A stretch of 64,000 nucleotides of DNA from Agitococcus sp. (GTDB lineage: Bacteria; Pseudomonadota; Gammaproteobacteria; Pseudomonadales; Moraxellaceae): contig JAUSLJ010000033.1 in the NCBI GenBank assembly GCA_030646715.1, positions 186,001-250,000 on the forward strand. Direction: 5' to 3'. Below are positions 1 through 8,816 of the stretch, in pieces. How positions within the stretch are numbered: position 1 is the first letter of the stretch; the number at the start of each line of letters is the position of its first letter. The position numbers and the translations under genes are program-made. A model generated the notes under the pieces. That model did not search any database and was not told the DNA's origin. It was given only the letters and a program-made list of their open reading frames with translations.

Positions 1-1
1 G

Positions 2-1693
2 CGGCCGCACACCAATACTACCGAGCGTTCAGATGAATATTACCGCATCTATGGTATGCACAAAGGCAGTTTAGCCAGCTCTATGTTTGCCGTATTGCCT
101 CAAGTTCACGCCGAAGATCAAGAGCGGGTCAAAACGGTTTTAGAAGCAGCGGCGACCAAAGGCCAAGCCTATCAACATGAGTTCAGAATTTTATCGCCAC
201 AATTAGGTTTGCGTGTTGTTCACGAGCAAGCGCGAATTTTTAGAACCGATGATGGCCACGTTAATTATATTGAAGGCATTACCCAAGATATTACCGAGTT
301 AGTTGATGCCCAGCAGCGTATTCGTAACTTGGCGTATTATGACAATTTGACAGGATTGGCTAATCGCCAGTTGTTCCGTGAGTTGTTATTGCACGAATTA
401 CAACGCGCTCAACGCCAAGATAAACAATGTGCGTTATTGTTTATTGATTTAGACCGCTTTAAACGGATTAACGACACCTTAGGCCATGATGTTGGCGATA
501 TGGTGCTACAAATTGTCGGCAACCGTATTAATACCTGTATTCGTAGCAGTGATATTGCCGCCCTACATCAATCGACTTCTGGCAAAAATGAACAAGTTGC
601 CCGTTTAGGCGGTGATGAATTTACCGTGGTGTTAACCGATATTGGTCAGCCTGAAGATGCAGCGCAATGCGCACGTCGTATTTTGGATGCAATTGCTTTG
701 CCAATTCAAATTGGCACACAAGAAGTGATTGTCTCCGCCAGTATTGGTATCGCTTTGGGGCCGCAAGATGGCTACGATGTGGAAAGCTTATTAAAAAATG
801 CTGATTTAGCGATGTATTCAGTCAAAGATACGGGGCGTAATAACTTCCATTTCTTTGACCATACCATGAACGAAACGGTGCTTAATAAATTTGCCCTCGA
901 AAACGATTTGCGTAAAGCGATTGAGCAAAACCAATTAGAGTTGTACTTCCAGCCCAAAATTAACCCTATGACGGGTGTTATTGTGGGCGCAGAAGTGCTG
1001 TTGCGTTGGAAGCATCCACATCGTGGCATGATTTCACCTGTGGTCTTTATTCCTGTTGCCGAAGAGTCGGGTTTTATTATTGAACTCGGTGTTTGGGTCT
1101 TAAACCGTGCTTGTGAAATTAATCGTGATTGGCAAAATCGGGGTATGCCAAGTGTGCCCTTGGCGATTAACTTATCTGCGGCTAATTTCCGTCATCCTGA
1201 CTTATTACCAGGTATCCGCAAAACCTTAGCGGACTTGCAACTACATCCTGACTTTTTGGTGATTGAGCTGACCGAAGGCGTGTTGATGAATGATGTTGAA
1301 GAAAGCATCGCGACACTGCAAGCCTTGAAAGATATGGGCATTTATCTCTCCGTTGATGACTTTGGTACGGGTTATTCTTCGCTCAATTATCTCAAGCGTT
1401 TCCCGTTAGATGAGCTAAAAATTGACCGTTCTTTTGTCAAAGATATTATTACCGACACCAATGATGCTGCTATCACTGCCGCTATTATTGGTTTAGCACA
1501 AAACTTAAAGTTAAGTGTAGTGGCGGAAGGGGTGGAAACGACCGAACAAGCAGATTTCTTGTTGCGTCGCGGCTGTAACACCATGCAAGGCTTCCTGTTT
1601 GCCAAGCCGATGCCACAAAAAGAGTTTGAAGATTTATTGCTCGCAGGGATGGATATGGGCGATATGCAAGCGATTTTTATGGTTGAGTGTTAA
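2..1693 (+). CDS. PAS-GGDEF-EAL cyclic-di-GMP enzyme, 5' end cut by the window
   Basis: The frame is open to the window edge, and the first residues (SDEYYRIYGM) are already inside a PAS fold, so the start lies outside. After the PAS end comes a GGDEF domain with the intact RLGGDEF active site near nt 605-620, then an EAL domain. In the EAL domain the signature reads EVLLRW (a common active EVL variant), and the DDFGTGYSSL and LKIDRSFV motifs are intact. Both diguanylate cyclase and phosphodiesterase activity therefore look possible; in such tandem proteins one domain is often regulatory. No membrane segment is seen in the visible part. The gene ends just before an inverted-repeat element. 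Family assignment is certain; net activity and signal are unknown. Confidence 0.95.
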   Translation, partial: RPHTNTTERSDEYYRIYGMHKGSLASSMFAVLPQVHAEDQERVKTVLEAAATKGQAYQHEFRILSPQLGLRVVHEQARIFRTDDGHVNYIEGITQDITELVDAQQRIRNLAYYDNLTGLANRQLFRELLLHELQRAQRQDKQCALLFIDLDRFKRINDTLGHDVGDMVLQIVGNRINTCIRSSDIAALHQSTSGKNEQVARLGGDEFTVVLTDIGQPEDAAQCARRILDAIALPIQIGTQEVIVSASIGIALGPQDGYDVESLLKNADLAMYSVKDTGRNNFHFFDHTMNETVLNKFALENDLRKAIEQNQLELYFQPKINPMTGVIVGAEVLLRWKHPHRGMISPVVFIPVAEESGFIIELGVWVLNRACEINRDWQNRGMPSVPLAINLSAANFRHPDLLPGIRKTLADLQLHPDFLVIELTEGVLMNDVEESIATLQALKDMGIYLSVDDFGTGYSSLNYLKRFPLDELKIDRSFVKDIITDTNDAAITAAIIGLAQNLKLSVVAEGVETTEQADFLLRRGCNTMQGFLFAKPMPQKEFEDLLLAGMDMGDMQAIFMVEC

Positions 1694-1710
1694 TAAATCC
1701 CTTCAACCGC

Positions 1711-1848
1711 AAATCTCCCCTAACCCCTCTTTTCCAAAGAGGGGGATTTCGATAAGCGTTAACTCTCCAATAAGCGAATTAGCAACCATCACAATCGGGC
1801 AAAACAAAGAAGTCCTCCCCTTTAGTAAAGGGGAGTTAGAGGGGATTT
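1711..1848. repeat. MITE-like palindromic repeat (family A)
   Basis: Two oppositely oriented C/G-run units, AAATCTCCCCTAAC near 1711 and GTTAGAGGGGATTT ending at 1848, form terminal inverted repeats of a roughly 138-bp element. Each unit is itself a hairpin (AGGGG and CCCCT arms). Related units lie at 5521-5557, 42349-42382 and 62255-62355. The right end supplies the stop codon of the methyltransferase gene. No coding capacity is seen. Confidence 0.75.
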
Positions 1849-2449
1849 ACATTTTCTCCGCCATAGCAATCGTATAAACCTTCCCTTGTTTTAATTTGCT
1901 GTAATTGCCAAACACTTCTTTAAAGGTTCGTGAAATAAAATCACGCAAGCCATTAATGGTCACTACGTAAAAACGACCACCGACTTCTAAATGTTCAAAG
2001 GCATCATACAAATACAAGTAGTGTTGTTCTTTGCTAACTTTGGCAGGCAGATTCGACAAAATAATATCAAATTTGCGTTTACCTACAGCACTAAAACCAT
2101 TGCTCAAGATAATTTCAGTATTGTTGAGTTTGTTGATAGCGCAATTTTTACGGGCATAATCCACGGCAACAAAGTCTTTATCTAACAACACACTGGTGCC
2201 TTGTGGGGCTTTTTTGGCGCAAACCATGCCTAAAATGCCATAACCACAACCAACATCTAAGCAGTTATCCGTAGCCTTAAAATCCACGTGTTCGAGGAGT
2301 AAACGCGAGCCTTCATCAATGCTTTCGGGGGAAAAAATGCCCCATGTTGAATGAAATGTGTAGTCATCGCCGAGGACATTGTCCTTAAAAACAATGTCCT
2401 GTCTCCAGCGAGCAAGAGTGGCGGCATCAAGTGAGGTTTTTTGCGTCAT
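1847..2449 (-). CDS. class I SAM-dependent methyltransferase (RsmC/MTS-like)
   Basis: A 200-residue Rossmann methyltransferase. The SAM-binding loop LDVGCGYGILG lies near residues 66-76, an acidic residue ends strand 2 (LLDKD), and the motif IV position reads SNLPAK near 133. The SNxPA form is typical of MTS-domain enzymes related to RsmC and RlmG, which methylate guanines in rRNA. It is about half the length of RsmC, so it resembles a single catalytic domain without the N-terminal pseudo-domain. Its stop codon sits in the flanking repeat element. It lies 26 bp downstream of xthA on the same strand and may be cotranscribed. The substrate is not evident from sequence. Confidence 0.8.
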   Translation of the reverse strand: MTQKTSLDAATLARWRQDIVFKDNVLGDDYTFHSTWGIFSPESIDEGSRLLLEHVDFKATDNCLDVGCGYGILGMVCAKKAPQGTSVLLDKDFVAVDYARKNCAINKLNNTEIILSNGFSAVGKRKFDIILSNLPAKVSKEQHYLYLYDAFEHLEVGGRFYVVTINGLRDFISRTFKEVFGNYSKLKQGKVYTIAMAEKM

Positions 2450-2475
2450 GGTTAGATGTCGTCAATGAGAGTGAA

Positions 2476-3246
2476 TTAAGCATTATAATCAATAATTAAC
2501 GGCGCATGGTCAGAAAAACGCGCCGCTTTATAGACTTCGGCATGAGTGATTTTGTCATGCCAATCTGGACTAACGACTTGGTAGTCAATACGCCAACCGA
2601 CATTATTGGCCCATGCCTGACCCCGATTCGACCACCATGTGTAAGCATTTGCTTCTTCTTGGGGGTGCAAATGGCGATAAGCATCAACAAAACCCATCTC
2701 GCCATACAAGGTGTCTAACCAAGCGCGTTCATGGGGTAAAAAGCCTGAGTTTTTTAAATTGCCGCGCCAGTTTTTTAAATCTATATTTTTATGGGCGATA
2801 TTCCAGTCACCACAAATAATCAATGACTTATTTTCATTCCGCCATTGTTGAAGGAAAGGCGTGAATTGACGAAGAAAATCATCTTTTTTTGCTTGTGCGG
2901 CCTCCGAGCTAGAACCAGAAGGTAAATATAACGAAGCAACCGTTAATTCGCCAAAGCGTGCCGCCAGCCAACGACCTTCACTATCGCATAATTCAAAGCC
3001 TAAGCCTTGCTCTATGGCATCAGGTTTTTGTTTGGAATAGATGGCCGTGCCCGCATAGCCCGCTTTTTCGGCAGGAAAGAAAGTACTGTGCCAACCGTCA
3101 GGTTGATGGTCAAAACTCAATTGATGCGGCTGAATACGAATTTCCTGTAGGCAGACGACATCTGCGCCACTTTGCGCGAGCCATTCAAAAAAACCTTTAT
3201 TGGTGGCCGAACGTAGGCCATTAACATTCACTGAAATCACACGCAT
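2476..3246 (-). CDS. xthA: exodeoxyribonuclease III
   Basis: 256 residues of the exonuclease III/AP endonuclease family, which cleaves abasic sites and degrades 3' ends in base-excision repair. Visible signatures are the start MRVISVNVNGLRSA, the metal-binding VVCLQEIR, the active-site ICGDWNIAH, and the C-terminal RIDYQVVSP with SDHAPLIID, which carries the catalytic Asp-His pair. The reading frame extends 36 codons upstream, but the family start is the ATG at 3246, preceded by a GAGAGGG ribosome site. It is divergent from pyrE across 66 bp, so both promoters must lie in that gap. This neighbour pair is common in Pseudomonas relatives. Confidence 0.95.
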   Translation of the reverse strand: MRVISVNVNGLRSATNKGFFEWLAQSGADVVCLQEIRIQPHQLSFDHQPDGWHSTFFPAEKAGYAGTAIYSKQKPDAIEQGLGFELCDSEGRWLAARFGELTVASLYLPSGSSSEAAQAKKDDFLRQFTPFLQQWRNENKSLIICGDWNIAHKNIDLKNWRGNLKNSGFLPHERAWLDTLYGEMGFVDAYRHLHPQEEANAYTWWSNRGQAWANNVGWRIDYQVVSPDWHDKITHAEVYKAARFSDHAPLIIDYNA

Positions 3247-3312
3247 GACTATATTGCCCTCTCTAAGACGGTTATCATAACCGCATCTTGAATTCCGATA
3301 GAAGTTTTTATT

Positions 3313-3993
3313 ATGCAAGAATATCAACGCGCCTTTATCAAACTTGCGATGCACAAAGATGTCCTACGCTTTGGTAAATTTACCTTAAAGTCTCATCGTA
3401 TTAGCCCTTATTTTTTTAATGCAGGCTTATTTCAAGATGGTCTGGCTTTATCCGCGTTGGGTAAGTGTTATGCCGAAACCATTGAAAAATCAGGCATTGA
3501 ATTTGATGTCATCTTTGGCCCCGCCTATAAAGGCATTCCCATTGCGACGGCGACTTGCATGGAGTTATATGAGCGTTTTCATATTAATAAGCCGTGGTGT
3601 TTTAATCGTAAAGAAGCTAAAGATCATGGCGAAGGCGGTAGTTTGGTCGGCGCGCATTTGCGTGGTAAACGGGTGTTGATTATTGATGATGTGATTACCG
3701 CAGGTACAGCCATTCGTGAAGTAATGACCATTCTTGAAGCCGAAGGGGCGATTGCGGCGGGTATTGTTGTGGCATTAGATCGTCAAGAGCGGGGTGCAAC
3801 GGGTGAGTTATCGGCTATTCAAGAGGTGGTACAACAATATCGTATTCCTGTACTGTCAATTATTAAATTAGATCACCTTGTTGAATTTTTGCACGAAAAA
3901 GGTGGTCATGAAGAGTTGAGTGCCGCTATTTCTGCCTATCGCGCTAAATATGGCTCAAAAGATGTCGATGATTGGATGGCAGATGGAGTTTGA
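3313..3993 (+). CDS. pyrE: orotate phosphoribosyltransferase
   Basis: 226 residues, close to the 213 of E. coli PyrE. It joins orotate to PRPP to form OMP in pyrimidine synthesis. The N-terminal [19 protein letters not shown] substrate loop is intact. The PRPP-binding motif [13 protein letters not shown] lies near residues 121-133, and the flexible catalytic loop [12 protein letters not shown] near 98-109. It overlaps the start of gshB (TGATG), so translation of the two is probably coupled. Confidence 0.97.
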   Translation: MQEYQRAFIKLAMHKDVLRFGKFTLKSHRISPYFFNAGLFQDGLALSALGKCYAETIEKSGIEFDVIFGPAYKGIPIATATCMELYERFHINKPWCFNRKEAKDHGEGGSLVGAHLRGKRVLIIDDVITAGTAIREVMTILEAEGAIAAGIVVALDRQERGATGELSAIQEVVQQYRIPVLSIIKLDHLVEFLHEKGGHEELSAAISAYRAKYGSKDVDDWMADGV

Positions 3994-4946
3994 TGATGAC
4001 GATTAAACTCTTGATGGTGATGGACGATATTCGTCGCATCAATATTAAAAAAGACTCCAGCATTGCGATGTTATGGGCGGCGGCAAAACGTGGCTATGAG
4101 TTATATTACGCAGAGCAAGATGATTTGTTTATTCGTGATGGTCGTGCGTTTGGCAAACTCAAACCGTTACAAGTCTATGAAAACTATCAACAATGGCAAC
4201 AACTAGGCGAGCCTGTTGATATGGCTTTAGCGGAGATGAATGTCATCTTAATGCGTAAAGACCCGCCTTTTGATATGCGTTTTATCTACAGCACCTATAT
4301 TTTAGAACGGGCTGAAAGTGAAGGGGTGTTAGTCGTTAATAAACCACAGTCTTTACGCGATTGTAATGAAAAGCTATTTGCGACACTTTTCCCGCATTGC
4401 ATGACTCCGACCTTAGTTAGCAGTGATATGGCGCGTATTCGTGCATTTATTAGTGAACAACAAGATGCGATTGTTAAGCCGTTAGATGGCATGGGCGGCA
4501 CAGGTATTTTTCGTTTACAGCAGGGCAGTTTTAATATTGGTGCGACTCTCGAAACACTAACGCAAAACGGCACTTTACCTGTCATGGCGCAGCGTTATAT
4601 TCCTGATATTGTCAAAGGCGATAAACGTATTTTATTGATTGATGGCGAGCCTATTCCTTTTTGTTTAGCGCGAGTGCCTCCAGTGGGCGAAACGAGAGGT
4701 AATTTAGCGGCAGGCGGTAGCGGTGAACCACGGTTATTAACACCCAGAGATTATTGGTTGGCGGCTCAAGTTGCGCCTGAGTTAAAAAAGCGAGGTTTGA
4801 TATTTGTCGGTTTAGATGTCATAGGTGACTATATTACGGAAATTAATGTGACTAGCCCGACCTGTGTGCGTGAAATAGATGCGCAATATGGTTTTGGTAT
4901 TGCCGATAAGTTAATGTCGGTGATTGAAAAGAAATTACGCCACTAA
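3993..4946 (+). CDS. gshB: glutathione synthetase
   Basis: 317 residues (E. coli 316). It ligates gamma-glutamylcysteine and glycine using ATP. The family N-terminus KLLMVMDDI, the ATP-grasp segment IVKPLDGMGGTGIFR, the ADP-binding GDKRILLIDGEPI and the C-terminal glycine-binding TEINVTSPTC are all intact. The start is taken at 3993, where ATG overlaps the pyrE stop and follows a GGAG ribosome site; a second in-frame ATG follows at once at 3996. Co-location with pyrE is a chance or local arrangement rather than a pathway link. Confidence 0.97.
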   Translation: MMTIKLLMVMDDIRRINIKKDSSIAMLWAAAKRGYELYYAEQDDLFIRDGRAFGKLKPLQVYENYQQWQQLGEPVDMALAEMNVILMRKDPPFDMRFIYSTYILERAESEGVLVVNKPQSLRDCNEKLFATLFPHCMTPTLVSSDMARIRAFISEQQDAIVKPLDGMGGTGIFRLQQGSFNIGATLETLTQNGTLPVMAQRYIPDIVKGDKRILLIDGEPIPFCLARVPPVGETRGNLAAGGSGEPRLLTPRDYWLAAQVAPELKKRGLIFVGLDVIGDYITEINVTSPTCVREIDAQYGFGIADKLMSVIEKKLRH

Positions 4947-5112
4947 ACCGACAACGCTGCGACTAATTGCCGCAGTGACCTTGGCTAACGGACTGTTTAT
5001 ACTAAGATTGGGATTTTGTGTCATTCTTGCCTTATGTCCAAGATGACTAGAGAGATCATAATGATTAACGACCGAAGTGTTTTGTTTGTATTTAAATAGC
5101 AGAGAGACGACC

Positions 5113-5421
5113 ATGAAAAAAATGACCTTGTTATTAGCCGTAGTTAGCCTAATGAGCGCAAGCACAGGCTTTGCGGCGGATCGTTCGGGTGAAGTGGTAT
5201 TTAAAGCGGCATGCACAGTTTGCCATACCGCGGGTTTAATGAATGCGCCGAAATTAGGTGATAAAGCCGCGTGGAAAGCGCGTATCGCTCAAGGTATGCC
5301 CATGTTATACGATCATGCCTTAAAGGGTATTCGTACGATGCCTGCCAAAGGAACTTGTACCGCCTGTACCGATAAAGAAATCAAGAATGGTGTTGATTAT
5401 ATGGTCAGCAAGGCCAAGTAA
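5113..5421 (+). CDS. cytochrome c5 family periplasmic protein
   Basis: 102 residues. A signal peptide ends at STGFAA, giving a small periplasmic monohaem cytochrome. The haem site is CTVCH, the likely axial Met lies in RTMPAKG, and the later pair CTAC matches the extra disulfide typical of cytochrome c5. The ATG at 5113 begins the signal peptide; the frame continues a few codons upstream without a better start. Redox partners cannot be told from the neighbours. It ends before a cluster of palindromic repeats. Confidence 0.92.
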   Translation: MKKMTLLLAVVSLMSASTGFAADRSGEVVFKAACTVCHTAGLMNAPKLGDKAAWKARIAQGMPMLYDHALKGIRTMPAKGTCTACTDKEIKNGVDYMVSKAK

Positions 5422-5435
5422 GATACAGCAGAAAC

Positions 5436-5490
5436 TTCACCGTTCACACTGAGCTTGTCGTGCTTCGGCAGGCTCATCACGAACGGTGAA
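5436..5490. repeat. dispersed palindrome (family C)
   Basis: Perfect 10-bp terminal inverted repeats TTCACCGTTC/GAACGGTGAA enclose a smaller GAGC..GCTC palindrome. Related copies lie at 37367-37452 and 40641-40712. This type of intergenic palindrome is widespread in proteobacteria; it probably acts as a structural or transcription-stop element. Confidence 0.75.
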
Positions 5491-5520
5491 CCTTTCCTGT
5501 GGTACCAGCCAGTAAGAAAG

Positions 5521-5557
5521 TTCTCCCCTTTGGTAAAGGGGAGTTAGAGGGGATTTG
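5521..5557. repeat. family A repeat, single unit
   Basis: Nearly identical to the right unit of the element at 1711-1848 (CTCCCCTTT..AAAGGGGAG followed by TTAGAGGGGATTT). It lies directly after the stop codon of the minus-strand FecR gene, where the hairpin could stop transcription. Confidence 0.75.
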
Positions 5558-5565
5558 AATTTAAA

Positions 5566-8500
5566 TCACTTCTCAAAAGCGGCTACACCCGCAATGCTGG
5601 CATCTCCACCCGCAAGAGGTGCTTTTACTTCATAGTTCAAACCAATTAAACCACCATCACTACCCGCAAAAAAACCATTTGCCGAGCAAGTGCTACAGGA
5701 CGTTATGGCATTTTCACCCGCCTTAACACTCAAGTTATTAAAGCTAAAAGTAGTATCTAAAGCTGTTGAGCCTGTCATGCGGATGTCACCATTGACATTA
5801 GTCGTCAACCCTAGATTTAGGTCAATATTTTGACGACCAAAATCGACAGAGACGATGCTGTCATTTAACACACTAACCCCTGTAATGGCGGTAATCGTGT
5901 TAGCAGGTGAACCAGATTGTGTTGGTGTCGTCAGTGTGCCTGTCGGCGTGGTGCTGCCGATGAAATGGTAACTGACAATGGCTGTTGTGTCGGGAAGGGT
6001 GATCGTCGGATCACCAATCATATAATGAACATTATCATTCGCGCCTAAGGTGATTGACTTATTGGCATCGCCATAAAGCACGTCCGTATTGAGCCAACGT
6101 CCCCAAGATAAAGTTTGTTTATAGTGCGTCACTTCGGCAACGGAGGATGCAGTTGGCGTATTGACTAAACCGTAAGCGGGAACTAGCCCCTCACTGTCAA
6201 CTTCACCTAACTGCCATGCAAGCGTATTTGGGTCAAATGTTGCGCTGATATAGTCTTCGGCTGTTTGGGTTACCGAAATTTCAGGGTTGTTATTGATTTG
6301 CTTAGTCAGTAATGCCCGATAGGTGTCATTTGGCACATCGGCAAGCGTAGAAACAGGAGCAGTAGCGTTAGGGTCATACTTAAAGCCCGCCACACCTTCA
6401 GTGGTAATAAACAAACCATTGTTAATTGTCGAACTCACCGCATTGATACGATAATTAAGAGCCGCCCAGTCAGCCGTATTCCCTGCTAAAAAGCCCGAGG
6501 CTGACGCGCTACAGCCTAAGGTATTACAAGGATTGCCTGCGCCTAATTTGACGCTGAGATTGTCAAAATTAAATGCTCCCGCATTAGTCAACCGATTTAA
6601 CGTCGTTTGCCCCGTTGCATTCAAAACATAAGACTGACTACTTTCTACTAAGTTGAGATCTAAATTAAGTACGGCTTTATTCGTACCAAAGTCAACATCA
6701 AGATAACTGCTATTGGCGATATTCGCCGTGATACCTGTGGCGTTAACAGTCGGTGTTGTGCCACCTTGAAAGGCATATAACGCATGAACTGCTGCGGTAT
6801 TCGGAATCGCGGCTGCGCTGGTTGGGATACCTAAGATATAGTGAATTTGCTGCTGACCCGTCAATAAATAGTCTTGTACGGGGTCGTTAACATCCACATG
6901 GCCATTACTCCAAACACCCCATGTTAACGTTTTATCAACGTGAGTGATTTGGCTGGCACTAGCCGTTGATTGAGTCGTCAGACCATAAATATCAAGAGCT
7001 GAGGCTACACCATTATTGGCGGTTGTATGAAATCCTAATCGCCATCCGCCAGTATTGTTATCAAAAACGGCCGCTAATTGGCTGACAGGATTCGGGCTAA
7101 TATTAATCCCTGCATTATTACTAAACAGGGCGGTATAGCTGTTGGTGAGTGTTGATGGTAGGCGGTTACTTGGTAGCTCAATCGTCGAAGGTACTCCTGC
7201 CGTTAATACAGCAACACCGCCAATTGAGGCTAAGTTATTAGCACGATTAATTTCATAGACTGCACCCAAATCTACACCCGAGAAAAATCCCGCTAAATTC
7301 ACAGGGCAGCCATTATTGGCACAAATGCTGCCGTTATTGTCACTGCTACTTGCGAAGAAGTTATCGCTCGTACCATTTAAAGCGAAGCTCGTGAGTTTTT
7401 TGTCTAAGCTCAGGATGATGGCTTTATTTTGCACGCTGGCGGTGTAGTTGGTATTGTCGATGCTAACGGCCAAATCTGCACTGATGAGCGGTACTAAATT
7501 TAGGTCGATACTGATGTTAAGTTTAGTTAATTGACCGACACTGCTCCCAGCACGCGCAGGTGTGGCATCGCTGGTATTAGCTAAAGAGTAACTAATACGC
7601 TGATTATTGCCTAAGTCTTTGCTTGCCATCGTGCCGACAATATAGGGCATAAATTGGCTGGCGGATAAACTCAGCCCCGTAATATTGAGCGAGTTATCGA
7701 CAAAGTAAGCTTGGCCATTTGTCCACTCGCCAAATGACAAAGAACGGATTTGTTTGACACCCGAAAACTGCAAGGGATTAGTGAGGCGGCGGGCATCTAA
7801 CAGCAATGCGCTATCGCTGACATCGTTAGTGCCTGTGGTAGCAATTAAACCAACTAAATTACCGACACTTTGCCCATCAGTGGAGACGGTATTAAAGGCG
7901 GCTAAGACATTGTTGGTCACTAACGAACCAGATGAGCCTTTTAACAAACTGGCAAAGCTACTTAGGCGTGGTACACCATCCACACTTTGAATGACAAAGG
8001 GAAAAAGCGAGGCATTCGGTTGACCTTCATCATTCGTTTGGTCACCTGCGGCAAAATTAGGCGCATTGCCATCATCGGCGAAACCTAAGTTTAACTCTTC
8101 GGGGAGTCGTGATTCTTCATCTTCTTCATTGTCCGTAGGATCAGGAGCGCGTGGGCTAGGTTTGTTTGCCAGCACTTCGGCGGCAACCCCTTGAGGTGCA
8201 GGTTCAGGGGCTTTATTTGGCTCTATTTGGAAGGTTTGACCAGCTTGGATATTGCTATTACCAAAGTCATTACTGACATTAACCATGCCTTTATTGACGG
8301 TGAGTAATAAGCGGCCATTTGGCTCTTGCGTAGCGACATAACCCGTACCACGAATACCAATCGTGCCTACAGGCGTTTTTACCGTGTAATTAGCGCGATT
8401 GACTTTACCAATCGCCCCACTCACTGTGCGCATACCGCCGCGTATAAAGCTAAACAGTAATGAGCCTTCTTTGGGTTTAGCGCGAGCAAAGGTGTAATTG

Positions 8501-8799
8501 TCTAAGCCAAACACGGTATTAGGCTGTAAAGAAATAAAACTGCCATCGGTAAAGCGTATTTGTAAACGACCTTTGCCTGTTTCTAAGCGTTCGCCACTAT
8601 TAACGAGGTCACTTTTGGTTAAGGTACGGCGATTACCGTCGCTACTAATAGCAACCACATCGCCTGTAATAAAGGTGACACGGCCAGCCGTTTCCGCAAG
8701 GGCTTGCCCTGAAAAAAGAGTCGCCACCATCACCGTCAACAAGCCTTTAGCATTCAGTAAAGGGATAGATGCCGATTGAGAAAAAGATGTCTGAAACAT
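5566..8799 (-). CDS. large FecR-domain secreted protein with three TbpB-like barrel modules
   Basis: 1077 residues. A signal peptide ends near GQALAETAG, with no lipobox. A FecR domain spans about 60-180 (DGSFISLQPNTVF, RGGMRTVSGAIGKVN, VGTIGIRGTGY), then a proline- and acid-rich linker near 195-240. Three similar modules follow at about 350-535, 620-805 and 895-1077. Each starts with an SWG.W or SFGEW motif and runs through HY..G and a VDFG strand. Each then has a cysteine pair just before GF[FL].G, an aliphatic L.Y strand, and a GVA.F or GVAVL end. That ending resembles the C-terminal barrel of TbpB-type Slam substrates. It starts 17 bp after the TPR-barrel gene behind a strong GGGAGG site. 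Inference: surface or secreted cargo of the adjacent barrel protein. It is not a classical FecR sensor, since no transmembrane helix is present. Confidence 0.8.
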   Translation of the reverse strand: MFQTSFSQSASIPLLNAKGLLTVMVATLFSGQALAETAGRVTFITGDVVAISSDGNRRTLTKSDLVNSGERLETGKGRLQIRFTDGSFISLQPNTVFGLDNYTFARAKPKEGSLLFSFIRGGMRTVSGAIGKVNRANYTVKTPVGTIGIRGTGYVATQEPNGRLLLTVNKGMVNVSNDFGNSNIQAGQTFQIEPNKAPEPAPQGVAAEVLANKPSPRAPDPTDNEEDEESRLPEELNLGFADDGNAPNFAAGDQTNDEGQPNASLFPFVIQSVDGVPRLSSFASLLKGSSGSLVTNNVLAAFNTVSTDGQSVGNLVGLIATTGTNDVSDSALLLDARRLTNPLQFSGVKQIRSLSFGEWTNGQAYFVDNSLNITGLSLSASQFMPYIVGTMASKDLGNNQRISYSLANTSDATPARAGSSVGQLTKLNISIDLNLVPLISADLAVSIDNTNYTASVQNKAIILSLDKKLTSFALNGTSDNFFASSSDNNGSICANNGCPVNLAGFFSGVDLGAVYEINRANNLASIGGVAVLTAGVPSTIELPSNRLPSTLTNSYTALFSNNAGINISPNPVSQLAAVFDNNTGGWRLGFHTTANNGVASALDIYGLTTQSTASASQITHVDKTLTWGVWSNGHVDVNDPVQDYLLTGQQQIHYILGIPTSAAAIPNTAAVHALYAFQGGTTPTVNATGITANIANSSYLDVDFGTNKAVLNLDLNLVESSQSYVLNATGQTTLNRLTNAGAFNFDNLSVKLGAGNPCNTLGCSASASGFLAGNTADWAALNYRINAVSSTINNGLFITTEGVAGFKYDPNATAPVSTLADVPNDTYRALLTKQINNNPEISVTQTAEDYISATFDPNTLAWQLGEVDSEGLVPAYGLVNTPTASSVAEVTHYKQTLSWGRWLNTDVLYGDANKSITLGANDNVHYMIGDPTITLPDTTAIVSYHFIGSTTPTGTLTTPTQSGSPANTITAITGVSVLNDSIVSVDFGRQNIDLNLGLTTNVNGDIRMTGSTALDTTFSFNNLSVKAGENAITSCSTCSANGFFAGSDGGLIGLNYEVKAPLAGGDASIAGVAAFEK

Positions 8800-8816
8800 G
8801 ATAGTGCTCCTCCCTG